Source: Desulfobacca acetoxidans
GTDB lineage: Bacteria > Desulfobacterota > Desulfobaccia > Desulfobaccales > 0-14-0-80-60-11
NCBI GenBank assembly: GCA_020722205.1
Contig: DYLF01000017.1
Location: 1 to 40,405 of the forward strand
Direction: 5' to 3'
Length of the DNA: 40,405 nucleotides
A program made the translations under genes and the position numbers. Positions 28,031-36,777 of this stretch are shown piece after piece (positions within the stretch are counted from its first letter, which is position 1; the number at the start of each line of letters is the position of its first letter). The notes under the pieces are model-generated. The model was not told where the DNA came from, ran no database searches, and worked only from the letters and a program-made list of their open reading frames with translations.

Positions 28031-29029
28031 TCATTGGAGCAAGTTATTGGCCAGACTGAGAAGGGAGCGGTTCAGCTTCAGATTCAGGGTCTTGGCCGTT
28101 TTTAGATTCAGGGTTAATTTTTTCAAGCGCGGCTTTTCCGGCGGCACCAGACCTGGGGGGACGCCAGCCAGTATTCTGCCGGCCTGCCGACCGGCTTGCC
28201 GGCCGATGTCATAAAAGTCACAATGGTAGGCGAGAAGGGCGCCAAAGGGCACCAGGTCACCAGCCACCACCTGCACCGGGATACCGGCCTTGGCGGCCTC
28301 CCGGCAAATAATCTGTAAATTCTGAGGCAAATCCAGGATGGGGTCGGTGGGAGTAATCAGGACGTCAATCCGTTGGGCCAACAGAGGCGCCAGGCCCGCC
28401 GGCAAGTCTTTTAGCTGCTCCCCTGAAACGGTTTGGCTGAACACCTTTAACCCTAACAATTGCGCCGCCTCCTTCATTTCCCGCGCCGTGGCCACAGCCT
28501 GGGGGGTCTGAGGACAATAAAGGATCCCCAGCCTTTTTATTTTTGGCACGGCGAGACGCAACATCTGTAGTTGCTCCAGGGCCGGGACCTCCATGCTGAC
28601 CCCGGTGAAGTGGACGTCCTTTGCCAGTTCCAGTCTCTGCAAGCCGGTGGCTGCGGGCGCGCCGACAATGCTGTAAACTGTAGAGATATCCAGATCTTTA
28701 GTGGTCTGCAAGGCCGCCAAGGCCGGGATTGTGCCAAGACAGATCAATAGCCGCGCCCCGGCTTGCACCAGCTCCTGAGCAGCCAAAACGGCCCGCTCAG
28801 GTTGGTTAGCCACCGTAATGCCTTTGAGCCTGATGCTGAGGCCATCATGATAACCGGCCTCCTTAAGGCCATCGATAACTCCCTGGTAGGTCAGATTGTA
28901 GGCCTCCACCTCCGTTGACCCTTGAATAATCCCCACCAGCGGCAGAGAAAAGAACAGAGCATCCTGGCAAGCGCAGCCGCAGAGGCCCAGACAGAGAAAC
29001 AAGAACCTGATAATCCTGAGGCGCACCAT
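28031..29029 (-). CDS. ABC-type substrate-binding lipoprotein (TrpX/DUF-type periplasmic binding protein)
   Basis: Signal region LCLGLCGCACQ; VGIIQGSTEVEAYNLTYQGVIDGLKEAGYHDG...GARLLICLGTIPALAAL. Confidence 0.75.
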   Translation of the reverse strand: MVRLRIIRFLFLCLGLCGCACQDALFFSLPLVGIIQGSTEVEAYNLTYQGVIDGLKEAGYHDGLSIRLKGITVANQPERAVLAAQELVQAGARLLICLGTIPALAALQTTKDLDISTVYSIVGAPAATGLQRLELAKDVHFTGVSMEVPALEQLQMLRLAVPKIKRLGILYCPQTPQAVATAREMKEAAQLLGLKVFSQTVSGEQLKDLPAGLAPLLAQRIDVLITPTDPILDLPQNLQIICREAAKAGIPVQVVAGDLVPFGALLAYHCDFYDIGRQAGRQAGRILAGVPPGLVPPEKPRLKKLTLNLKTAKTLNLKLNRSLLSLANNLLQ

Positions 29030-29238
29030 ATCCCAAGGTTAGGTCGTTTTGTCGGCAAGTATTTCTTGACACTTTATGTATCGGCTTCTCTTTCCGACAA
29101 CTTAACCTTCTTCTTCCGTTGACCTGGAAAATTATCAGTTTAGCTGCCCAAGGGCGGCGTTCCCAGCTTTGGCGCGGCCGCGGTTTTTCGGTTTAAACGA
29201 CAAAATTGAAGGGGTCATGGCAAGCGGTCGGTAAAAAC

Positions 29239-29255
29239 GATTTATCCGATAAATC
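29239..29255. promoter_or_regulatory. Candidate operator: GATTTAT-CCG-ATAAATC palindrome upstream of the rpiR-like gene
   Basis: Perfect 7-bp inverted repeat with 3-nt spacer in an AT-rich promoter region. Confidence 0.4.
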
Positions 29256-29363
29256 TCTTTGGCTCACCTGATGGTTGATAATAAAAAAATATTTTGAAAA
29301 AAAATTTGATTAGTAATTTATTTTTTTATAAGATAGGCCGACTTTAGGGAGGAAGGTTCATTC

Positions 29364-30248
29364 ATGCCAGAAGTGTCAATGATCGCTCCGCACACTGAAG
29401 TGCCACCAAGCAGTGCGCTTATTCGTCTACGCGGTCTCTATTCTTCCCTGCGGGCGGCTCTGCAAAGAGTTGGGGACTTGATTTTGGCGCAGCCGGAGAT
29501 GGCCATTTATGCCTCGGTGAACGAGGTGGCAGCGGCAGCAGGGGTGAGTGAGGCGACGGTGATGCGGTTTTGCCGGACATTGGGGTTTCGGGGTTTTCAG
29601 GATTTCAAGATCGCCTTGGCGCGGGAGTTGGTGTCCCCCTTGCAGCGGTTGCACGAAGAGGTGGCGGAGGGCGATGATGCGGCGACCATTGTCCGCAAGG
29701 TTTTCCAGGCCAATATCAACGCCTTGCAGGACACCCTGGAGATTCTCAACCTGAAGGCGATGGAGGAGGCGGCCCATTGGATGTTGGCGGCGCGTCAGGT
29801 TTGGGTCATCGGGGTGGGCACCTCCGGGCCTATTGTGCGGGATGCGGGGAACAAATTTTTTCGCTTGGGGCTGGATGTGCACAGTCAGACGGATGCTCAC
29901 CTGATGATGATGCAGGCTGCGCTTCTCACCTGTGAAGACGTGATGCTGGCGGTGTCGCATTCCGGCAGCACCCGGGATCCGGTGGAGACCGCGAAGGTGG
30001 CCAAGGCTGCTGGGGCCAGGATTATCTGCATCACCAATAACTCCCTCTCACCACTCACCCGGGTGTCTGACTTGGTGTTGGTGACCGCCGCCCGGGAGAC
30101 CCGCTTTCGCCAGGAGGCCATGGCGGCCCGTCTCTGCCAGACCAGCATCATTGACAGCCTTTATACCCTGATGGCTTTGGCCCGCTCGGAGACGGCCCTG
30201 GAGAATCTGGCCAAAATCGAGAATGTCATTGTTGCTAAGCAGTATTAG
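29364..30248 (+). CDS. MurR/RpiR family transcriptional regulator (HTH + SIS)
   Basis: SVNEVAAAAGVSEATVMRFCRTLGFRGFQDFKIALARE; SIS domain VWVIGVGTSGPIVRDAGNKFFRLG...AVSHSGSTRDPVETAKVAKAAGARIICITNN. Confidence 0.92.
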   Translation: MPEVSMIAPHTEVPPSSALIRLRGLYSSLRAALQRVGDLILAQPEMAIYASVNEVAAAAGVSEATVMRFCRTLGFRGFQDFKIALARELVSPLQRLHEEVAEGDDAATIVRKVFQANINALQDTLEILNLKAMEEAAHWMLAARQVWVIGVGTSGPIVRDAGNKFFRLGLDVHSQTDAHLMMMQAALLTCEDVMLAVSHSGSTRDPVETAKVAKAAGARIICITNNSLSPLTRVSDLVLVTAARETRFRQEAMAARLCQTSIIDSLYTLMALARSETALENLAKIENVIVAKQY

Positions 30249-30332
30249 ACGGGGAGAGGTGAGCTTTTGGCTGAAAGTTTTTAGTGAACCCCAATTCTTA
30301 AGTTGAGACTCGGAACCTGAGACGAAAGATTT

Positions 30333-30998
30333 TTGACTGCGGACATTGGAATGCAGACGGAACGGCAAGTAAAGCAGTGGATTGTGCGAATCTGCCGGAT
30401 GCTGCACCAGAAGGATCTGATAGCCGCCACGGATGGTAACGTCAGCGTCAAGGTGGGAAACAAACTGCTCACCACCCCCAGCGGGGTAAATAAGGGATTT
30501 TTGGAAGAAAAGCAGATTATTACGGTGGACTTGGAAGGACGGCTGTTGGAGGGGACGGGCCAGCCCACTTCGGAGTTGGAGATGCATCTGCTGGTGTATC
30601 GCCTCCGACCGGAGGTGGGGGCGGTGGTGCATGCGCATCCGCCTCTGATCACCGGCTTTTCCATTGCCGGCGTTTCTCTGGAGGAGTTTATCCTGCCGGA
30701 GGTGGTCATGACCATGGGGGTGATTCCCACCGCTGCTTATGCCACCCCGGCCACCGGGGAGGTGGCGGAAGTTATCCGGGAGCTGATAAAGGGGTACGAC
30801 GCTTTGATCCTGGAGCGTCACGGGGCGGTGACGGTAGGGCTGGACCTGATGGAGGCTTACAACAAGATGGAGAAGCTCGAACACACCGCCCTGGTCATCC
30901 TGACGGCCTTGCAACTCGGCCGGGTGCGCCTGCTGCCCCCCCGGGAGGTGGAAAAGCTTATTCAGTTCCGGGTGGTCAAAGGACTGAAGCCCCCTTAG
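30333..30998 (+). CDS. Class II aldolase/adducin family protein (fuculose-phosphate aldolase-like)
   Basis: DLIAATDGNVSVKVGNKLLTTPSGVNKGFL...VVHAHPPLITGFSIAG...LERHGAVTVGLDLMEAYNKMEKLEH. Confidence 0.9.
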   Translation: MTADIGMQTERQVKQWIVRICRMLHQKDLIAATDGNVSVKVGNKLLTTPSGVNKGFLEEKQIITVDLEGRLLEGTGQPTSELEMHLLVYRLRPEVGAVVHAHPPLITGFSIAGVSLEEFILPEVVMTMGVIPTAAYATPATGEVAEVIRELIKGYDALILERHGAVTVGLDLMEAYNKMEKLEHTALVILTALQLGRVRLLPPREVEKLIQFRVVKGLKPP

Positions 30999-31062
30999 AA
31001 GTGGGTTTTGGGTTTTTAGGTGTTGGGTATCGGCATTTTAATTACCTCCGTGAACTTACTCA

Positions 31063-32124
31063 ATGTCTGCAAATCTTCCGTCCCGCGTCCTGTTGGCTGC
31101 CTACTCCCCCTACCCTCCCCTGGCGGAAAGCCTGGCGGCCGCTTTGGGTCGCCTCGGCGTGGATAGCCGTATCTTTCATGCCTGGCTGTGCAACACCTGG
31201 TTCGATCGCCTGATCATCCACCCCCTCAACCATTATGCCCACAGCTTGCGTCTGACGCCAAAAGGGGTGACTCTTCTGGCCGGGCATCCCAAGTCCCACA
31301 AGGAGTGGCGCAGCCGGAAATTTTTGGAGTTGCAGCGACAGTATCAGCCGGACCTGGTGCTGCTCACCGGCATTTTGCGGTTCAAGCCGGAGGTCTTGCA
31401 GGTGCTTAACCAATCCGCTACGGTGTTTTACTGGTTTACGGAAGCGGAGCACCGCTTTTCAGAGGTGGTGCACGAGTTACCTTATTATCATCATGTCTTC
31501 TTTCTCTCTTCCCTGGGTCTTAAGCAGGCACGGGCTTTGGGTTACACCAAGGTGTCTCTTTTGCAGCATGCGGTGGACACCGGGGCCTTTCGCCCCCTAA
31601 AGCTTCCCCTCCTTCACGACTGGTGTTTTGTGGGTCAGTGGCATGAACGCCGCCAGCGATATGTGGCAGGCCTGGCTGAGGTATCTCGGCGGTTTGTCAT
31701 CTACGGCCCCCGCTGGCGCAAGCATAATCTGTGCAGGCCGGTTATATTTTCCCGCATTAAGGGGCAGGGTCTCTGGGGGGAAGATCTGATCAGGCTCTAC
31801 AATCAGACCCGGGTGGTCATCAACATTTCCGTTTGGGCTGATGAGGCTGGTGGAGGATGGGGGGTGAACCAGCGGCTGCTGGAGGCGCCGGCCTGCGGCG
31901 CTTGTCTGTTGAGCGATTACAACCGGGACGCCGAGCTTCTATTGACTCCCGGTCGGGACTTTATCAGCGCCAAGAGTCTGGCGGAGATGCAAGAGTGGCT
32001 GGCGGTTTTGTTGGCCGATGAGGCGAAACGCTCAGCAATTGCCCGCCAGGGATGCGAGCGGGCCTCCCGGCTGCGCAATTATGACGACCTGGTGGCGGAG
32101 GTCTTACAGCAGTACAGAAGCTGA
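31063..32124 (+). CDS. CgeB-like glycosyltransferase
   Basis: FVGQWHERRQRYVAGL...VINISVWADEAGGGWGVNQRLLEAPACGACLLSDYNRDAELLLTPG. Confidence 0.7.
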   Translation: MSANLPSRVLLAAYSPYPPLAESLAAALGRLGVDSRIFHAWLCNTWFDRLIIHPLNHYAHSLRLTPKGVTLLAGHPKSHKEWRSRKFLELQRQYQPDLVLLTGILRFKPEVLQVLNQSATVFYWFTEAEHRFSEVVHELPYYHHVFFLSSLGLKQARALGYTKVSLLQHAVDTGAFRPLKLPLLHDWCFVGQWHERRQRYVAGLAEVSRRFVIYGPRWRKHNLCRPVIFSRIKGQGLWGEDLIRLYNQTRVVINISVWADEAGGGWGVNQRLLEAPACGACLLSDYNRDAELLLTPGRDFISAKSLAEMQEWLAVLLADEAKRSAIARQGCERASRLRNYDDLVAEVLQQYRS

Positions 32125-32135
32125 CCCTCTTAGCA

Positions 32136-33695
32136 CTAGGGTGAAGCCGGATGCCAGTGGGGCAAGTTGTAGAAGATGCCAAGGGGGGAGGGGGAGATGC
32201 CTTTTAGGGTCGTTCTGGCCAGGAAGACGGCGTCGCAGTTGTAGAGGAAGACGCAGGGAGGATCCAGGACCATAATTTCCTGCACCTGTCGGTAAAAGGC
32301 GCGCCGTTGGCTTCTTTTCAGGGTGCGCCGGGCTTTTGCCAGTAAACAGTCCACCTCGGGATGATGGTAGTTCAGAAAGTTCCAGGCACCTTCCTTAGTC
32401 TGGGAAGAATGCCACAGCATATAGAGATCTGGGTCCCAGAGGAAATGGCGCTCCAACAGGACAAGGTCAAAATGGCGTTTATTTATGACGAGGTGCCGGA
32501 AGGTGAGCCAATCGAAGGTTCTGATCTTCAAAAGAATGCCTAGGGACTGCAAATTTTCTTGAATTATTTGGGCGGTGAGGAGGTTTTCTTTGCTTTCGTA
32601 ATTGGTGGCCAGGATAAGAGGGTTGCCCGATGCGACGGCACTGCCGGGGGTAAAGGCCTGCTTTTTGAGAATTTCCTTGGCCTTGGTAGGATTATAAGGA
32701 TAATCGGGGAGTTGGTCGTGGGAATACCAGGTCCCGGGGGGGAAGGGACTGTGGCCGGGACTGCCCAGGCCTTTGAATACCCCCTGGATAATAGCTGCCT
32801 TATTTATCGCCATACTGAAGGCCTGCCTGACTTGTCGGTTTCGGAACCCAGGGTGGAGGTGGTTGAAACCCAGGAATCCGTATCGGCTCGCGGTGGTGCG
32901 GAAAAGAGCAAATTCCGGCCATTTGTTGGGATGTCTTTTTAACTCATCGTATTGCGCAGGCGTCAACTCCATAACATCTACTTTGCCGGTCTTGAGTGCG
33001 AAAAAACGGGTGGTGGGGTCCGGAATTATTTTGATGATGAGCCTCTGAATCATGGGGGGGCCGAGAAAAAAGTCAGGAAAGGACTCCAGCACCAGCTGTT
33101 GGCCGGGAAGCCAATCTCGGAGGCGGTAGGGGCCGGTGCCGATGGGGCTCCGGTCATAGGCCGGATCGGTGACGGCTCGGTGCTGAAAGACATGCTGAGG
33201 TACAATTCCCACCGTCCAGCTCTCCAGGGCGGAGCCGAAGGGTTCGTCATAATCCACGACCACGGTGTAGCGGTCTCGAGCAGTTACCCGTCGCACCGGC
33301 CCGAACTGGCTTTTAAGGGGGGTGGGTATGTCCGGGGAGGTGATGGTACGGTAGGTAAAGACCACATCGTCGGCAGCGAATTCTTGGCCGTCGTGCCACT
33401 TCACCCCCCGCCGCAGAGAAAAGGTGAGACGATGGCCGTTCGGGGAGAACTGCCAGCTTTCGGCCAGCTCTCCGGCTATCCTTAAATCAGGCTGGATTTT
33501 GGTCAATCCATTAAAGAGCCAGCCGCTGATGGTAAAAGAGGTGTTGTCCGCAAGGAAGACGGGATTCAGAGCGGCTGGTTCGGCTGGAAAGGCCAATACC
33601 AGCTGATTCTGGTCCGGCGGTGAGGCGTCAGGGGCACCACATGCCACCACTACCAGAAATAAGCCAGCAGCAAAGAGAGTACTTTTAAAGGGCAA
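32136..33695 (-). CDS. ABC transporter substrate-binding lipoprotein, peptide/nickel (SBP_bac_5) family
   Basis: In-frame TTG at 33695 gives MPFKSTLFAAGLFLVVVACGAPDASPP (lipobox VVAC), then AFPAEPAALNPVFL...LAESWQFSPNGHRLTFSLRRGVKWHDGQEFAADDVVFTY. The ORF is open upstream to 34184 as a fusion with receptor sequence. Confidence 0.8.
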   Translation of the reverse strand: MPFKSTLFAAGLFLVVVACGAPDASPPDQNQLVLAFPAEPAALNPVFLADNTSFTISGWLFNGLTKIQPDLRIAGELAESWQFSPNGHRLTFSLRRGVKWHDGQEFAADDVVFTYRTITSPDIPTPLKSQFGPVRRVTARDRYTVVVDYDEPFGSALESWTVGIVPQHVFQHRAVTDPAYDRSPIGTGPYRLRDWLPGQQLVLESFPDFFLGPPMIQRLIIKIIPDPTTRFFALKTGKVDVMELTPAQYDELKRHPNKWPEFALFRTTASRYGFLGFNHLHPGFRNRQVRQAFSMAINKAAIIQGVFKGLGSPGHSPFPPGTWYSHDQLPDYPYNPTKAKEILKKQAFTPGSAVASGNPLILATNYESKENLLTAQIIQENLQSLGILLKIRTFDWLTFRHLVINKRHFDLVLLERHFLWDPDLYMLWHSSQTKEGAWNFLNYHHPEVDCLLAKARRTLKRSQRRAFYRQVQEIMVLDPPCVFLYNCDAVFLARTTLKGISPSPLGIFYNLPHWHPASP

Positions 33696-34880
33696 CCGCT
33701 CATTCGGGAAAAGTTTGTCACCTTTGTCCTTGTATCTCTGATAATCCAGGCCGATGGTCAGGGTGTGGTTTCTCAGGGTGTGGCGGTAGCTCAGGTCGGT
33801 GCCGTAAGAGACATCGTCCCACCACTTCTTGTGGAAGATGCGGTTGCGAGCCACCCAGGTATTGAAGGCCTCCCGTTCACCCCAGTTTTTCCAGTAGCGC
33901 ACCTTTAATAAACCCTGGCGCAGAACTTCTTGTTCATATCCGACATCAAAGAGGATGCGGTCTCTTTGCCAATAACTACCTGGTTCCGGACGGCCTCGAA
34001 ATCCCATGCCACCATGCATGATATCCCCGTCATGGGGCGGGAAATTGGGTTTGGTGGGGCTATGGTAGAATGGCGAGGAATAATCCGGGGAATTGCGGTT
34101 GTTGACCAAGAAGCCTTTTTTGACCCTGATCAACTGGACATTGGTGAATAGTTTGCCGTGCCAAGAGAAGTTATAGGCGGCCATGGCGTTGAGATTTTTT
34201 ATCCGGAAGTTGCCGTTTCAGAGGTAACCGGCGCTTTCGGGAATCCCGCCGCTCAGGGCGTATTCAAAGGCTCCCGGCTTCCAGGCGTGGAAGAAGTTGG
34301 CGGTCTTGGTGCTATAACTGGCCACTGAACCTTGGACTTCAAATTTCGGTTTGGCGGTGCCTTTCTTGGTCACCAGATTGATGACTCCCCCTAAGGTGTT
34401 GCCGTAGCGGGGATCGCTGACCCCTTTGATCAACTCGATTTTTTCGATATTATTTAGGGGTATGGTGGTCCAATCTACGAAATAGCCTCCGGCCGTTCCC
34501 GGCGTGTGCAGAGGGCGGCCGTCGATGGTCACCAGTATCCGCCGAGCCCCGAACCCTCTCACCTTGATGGAGTCATCGTCCAGGGCGCCGCCTACTTCCT
34601 GCAACCTCTGGACATCCACCCCTGGCTGGCGTTTGAGGGCGCCGTCCAAGGTAGTGCCGATGCCCTGCAGGAGAATCTCCGGTTTGATCACAGTCATGTT
34701 AGGGGTTTCGATATTAGTCTGCAATTCCTCGGCCGAGACCTCTATCTCCTCCAACTGGAACAACTGTTCCGATTTTCCCTCTTTCGGAGCGTTTTCTTGG
34801 GCGGCGGCGCCGCGCTGGATACCGGTGAGGGTAAGCAAGAGAAAAACGAGGCCCAAAAACCTTAAAAGGGGAAGGGTCAT
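33696..34880 (-). pseudogene. TonB-dependent receptor, interrupted by an in-frame UGA and truncated at the 3' end into the SBP gene
   Basis: Plug domain EEIEVSAEELQTNIETPNMTVIKPEILLQGIGTTLDGALKRQPGVDVQRL...IKVRGFGARRILVTIDGRPLHTPGTAGGYFVDWTTIPLNNIEKIELIKG...; stop TGA at 34220-34218; same frame continues NGNFRIKNLNAMAAYNFSWHGKLFTNVQLIRVKKGF...DVSYGTDLSYRHTLRNHTLTIGLDYQRYKDKGDK. Confidence 0.8.
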
Positions 34881-34889
34881 TTTTGCCTC

Positions 34890-35600
34890 CTAGTGCCCGG
34901 ATATTGGCGACCACCAAAACAGGCCCACCAAGCTGCGGTTTTTCAGCCAGTAATGCCCATCTTGATGGACCAGTCTTGTTTTCAGAGTGTCTTTTTCAGC
35001 GGAACTTAGGATTCTGCCCTCTTGATGATGATGATGTTCCCAAAGCTCGTCCAGATGATGATAGGCAAAGGAGCTGTCAGTTTCCAGATACCGGCTCCAG
35101 GTTAAGCGGAAATTATGATAGTGGCGAGGCAAGTCAGCTGACAGGAAATCCAGCTCGGTGACCAGACAAACATGTTGGGGCTGCGCCTGAAAGGCTTTGG
35201 CCAAAGCCAGGTTTATCTCCAGAGAGGTCAGATGCAGGCTGTTGCAGGCCAGGATCAGATGCAAGTCCCTGGCTTGAGCCAGAGGTAACTCTTCCCAGGA
35301 AGAGGCTTCAATTCTGAGACCTGGGAGAAGCTGATGACCAGCGGCTTCGCGGAGCAAGGCCCGCATTCCTTGGGAGGGCTCCAAGGCGGTGACCTCACAG
35401 CCCTTCTGCCAGAGGGGCAAGGCCAGGACACCGCTGCCGGCGCCGATGTCCAAGACTCGCCAGCCCGGTGTGGTGCGGGCTGTAATCAGGGGGATAATGT
35501 CCTGATGATAATGACCATGCTCCAACCAGGTTTTTTGCCAGCGGGCTTGGGCGTTCCAATATTGAACCGTCTTTTTCCGGTGAGGTATTTTGCTCGGCAT
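34890..35600 (-). CDS. Class I SAM-dependent methyltransferase
   Basis: WRVLDIGAGSGVLALPLWQKGCEVTALEPSQGMRALLREAA; start likely MPSKIPHRKKTVQYWNAQARWQKTW (ATG 35600), downstream of the terminator hairpin. Confidence 0.8.
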   Translation of the reverse strand: MPSKIPHRKKTVQYWNAQARWQKTWLEHGHYHQDIIPLITARTTPGWRVLDIGAGSGVLALPLWQKGCEVTALEPSQGMRALLREAAGHQLLPGLRIEASSWEELPLAQARDLHLILACNSLHLTSLEINLALAKAFQAQPQHVCLVTELDFLSADLPRHYHNFRLTWSRYLETDSSFAYHHLDELWEHHHHQEGRILSSAEKDTLKTRLVHQDGHYWLKNRSLVGLFWWSPISGH

Positions 35601-35605
35601 GTGCC

Positions 35606-35655
35606 AAAATAAAAAGGCCATGAAGTCCGCTGTCCGGCGGCAGACCTTCATGGCC
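35606..35655 (-). terminator. Intrinsic terminator/attenuator in the methyltransferase leader
   Basis: Minus strand: GGCCATGAAGGTCTGC-CGCCGGACA-GCGGACTTCATGGCC followed by TTTTTATTTT; ~15 bp stem with one bulge. Confidence 0.85.
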
Positions 35656-35662
35656 TAGATTA

Positions 35663-35780
35663 TTGCAGAAATCGCCAGCAACACCGCCTTTCCGGCGGTG
35701 CCCTTCACGGCAGGCTAAGGGTGGCTACCATAAATCAGCGTTTTTGGCGCTGACCAAACCCGGGGTTCATTCCCGATCAG
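35663..35780 (-). ncRNA. Structured 5' leader, candidate riboswitch, upstream of methyltransferase-receptor-SBP
   Basis: Minus-strand hairpins: TCAGCG-CCAAAAA-CGCTGA (35753-35735); possible three-way junction GCCA/TGGC enclosing CCCTT...AAGGG and CACCGCC-GGAAA-GGCGGTG; followed by an intrinsic terminator. Confidence 0.55.
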
Positions 35781-35787
35781 TTGGTGT

Positions 35788-35817
35788 ATTTTATGACAAG
35801 GTGGCCAGTCTGATCAA
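35788..35817 (-). promoter_or_regulatory. Promoter for the methyltransferase operon
   Basis: Minus strand TTGATC (35817-35812), 18-nt spacer, TAAAAT (35793-35788). Confidence 0.5.
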
Positions 35818-35920
35818 TAATTTTTTTCACGTCAAGAGTGATCAATCAACCCACCGATTTTTGTTGGCTTACGGTGGCAGGCGATGGTTAACTAGAGAGC
35901 GGCTAACAAAAGGAATTTTC

Positions 35921-36736
35921 TTAGCCCTCGGTGAGGCGGAAGGCCAAGGGCACTTCAATGGTCAGTTGGGACCTGGTCAGGCCGGTGGGAAAAGGTGGAA
36001 ACCGGCCGACTTTTTTCAGGGTCTCCAAGGCCGCCCGGTCCAGCAGGTTGTATCCTGAGGAGCGGGAGATGCCTGAGCCGTCCACTTGACCGGAAGCCGA
36101 GATAGTAAAGCGCAACATCACCACCCCTTGCTGGTGCTGGCGACGGGCCATGGGGGGGTAGTCCTTATGGGCTGCCAGGCGGCGATAAACTTCCCTCAGG
36201 TAGGCTTTCAGCGGGGAGCCGCCGCCGGTGCCGGCACCACTGCCGCCCCCGGCGCCGGAACCTGAGCCACGCCCGACCCCCGAGCCGCCGCCGGCACCAC
36301 TACCCTGTCCGGCCCGACCGGATGTGCTCTCCGACCGCAAAGCAGCCGTGGGGGGACTGGTGCGTACGGCGGCGGTTTGAATGGCGGGAGCGCTGGTGGG
36401 TTCCGGCAGCAGAGGGCGGGGCGCCAGGCGCGGCGGGGGCGGTTTCTTGGCCCGGGGCTTTGCCTTCTTGGGAGGCGGTGAGGGGGGCGCATTTTCAGGC
36501 TTTTTGAGAGCGCCGGAACCGCCGCTCTTACCTGGCAGGCCCGCTCTAAAGTCCGCCAGCGTTACGGCCTCCACCGGTACCACCCTTTTGACCGGCGAGG
36601 ATGGAATCTGAAGATGCAAGGCGGTTCCGATAATCAGACCGTGCAGGAGCAGGGAGCCCAGGATCGACCAGAACCAGTTTTGAAAGTCGCGAGATAACCA
36701 AGGCATAAGACAAGATATTCTTGCAAAACTCGTCAT
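35921..36736 (-). CDS. tonB: TonB energy transducer
   Basis: Single N-terminal TM WSILGSLLLHGLIIGTALHL; PPPKKAKPRAKKPPPPR and Gly-rich linker; C-terminal YPPMARRQHQQGVVMLRFTISASGQVDGSGISRSSGYNLLDRAALETLKKVGRFPPFP. Confidence 0.9.
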   Translation of the reverse strand: MTSFARISCLMPWLSRDFQNWFWSILGSLLLHGLIIGTALHLQIPSSPVKRVVPVEAVTLADFRAGLPGKSGGSGALKKPENAPPSPPPKKAKPRAKKPPPPRLAPRPLLPEPTSAPAIQTAAVRTSPPTAALRSESTSGRAGQGSGAGGGSGVGRGSGSGAGGGSGAGTGGGSPLKAYLREVYRRLAAHKDYPPMARRQHQQGVVMLRFTISASGQVDGSGISRSSGYNLLDRAALETLKKVGRFPPFPTGLTRSQLTIEVPLAFRLTEG

Positions 36737-36777
36737 CTCTGCGCAAAAAGAGTCTTCTTTCTCTCTAGAACCCTAAA

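Noticed and set aside
30048-30914. 288-aa minus-strand ORF
   Set aside because: Antisense to the RpiR regulator and class II aldolase; composition typical of a shadow frame.
34218-34220. In-frame UGA in the TonB receptor as a selenocysteine codon
   Set aside because: The position lies in a beta-barrel region where Sec/Cys is not expected, a CGA to TGA transition explains it, and the gene is also truncated downstream. No SECIS search was possible.
34890-35600. HHHH stretch (LWEHHHHQEGR) in the methyltransferase as a metal-binding signature
   Set aside because: A short His run alone is not evidence of metal binding; no supporting motif recognised.
35616-35655. Upstream ATG (35651) as the methyltransferase start
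   Set aside because: That ATG sits inside the terminator stem without an SD; MPSKIPHR at 35600 fits the family better. It is kept only as a possible leader-peptide idea.
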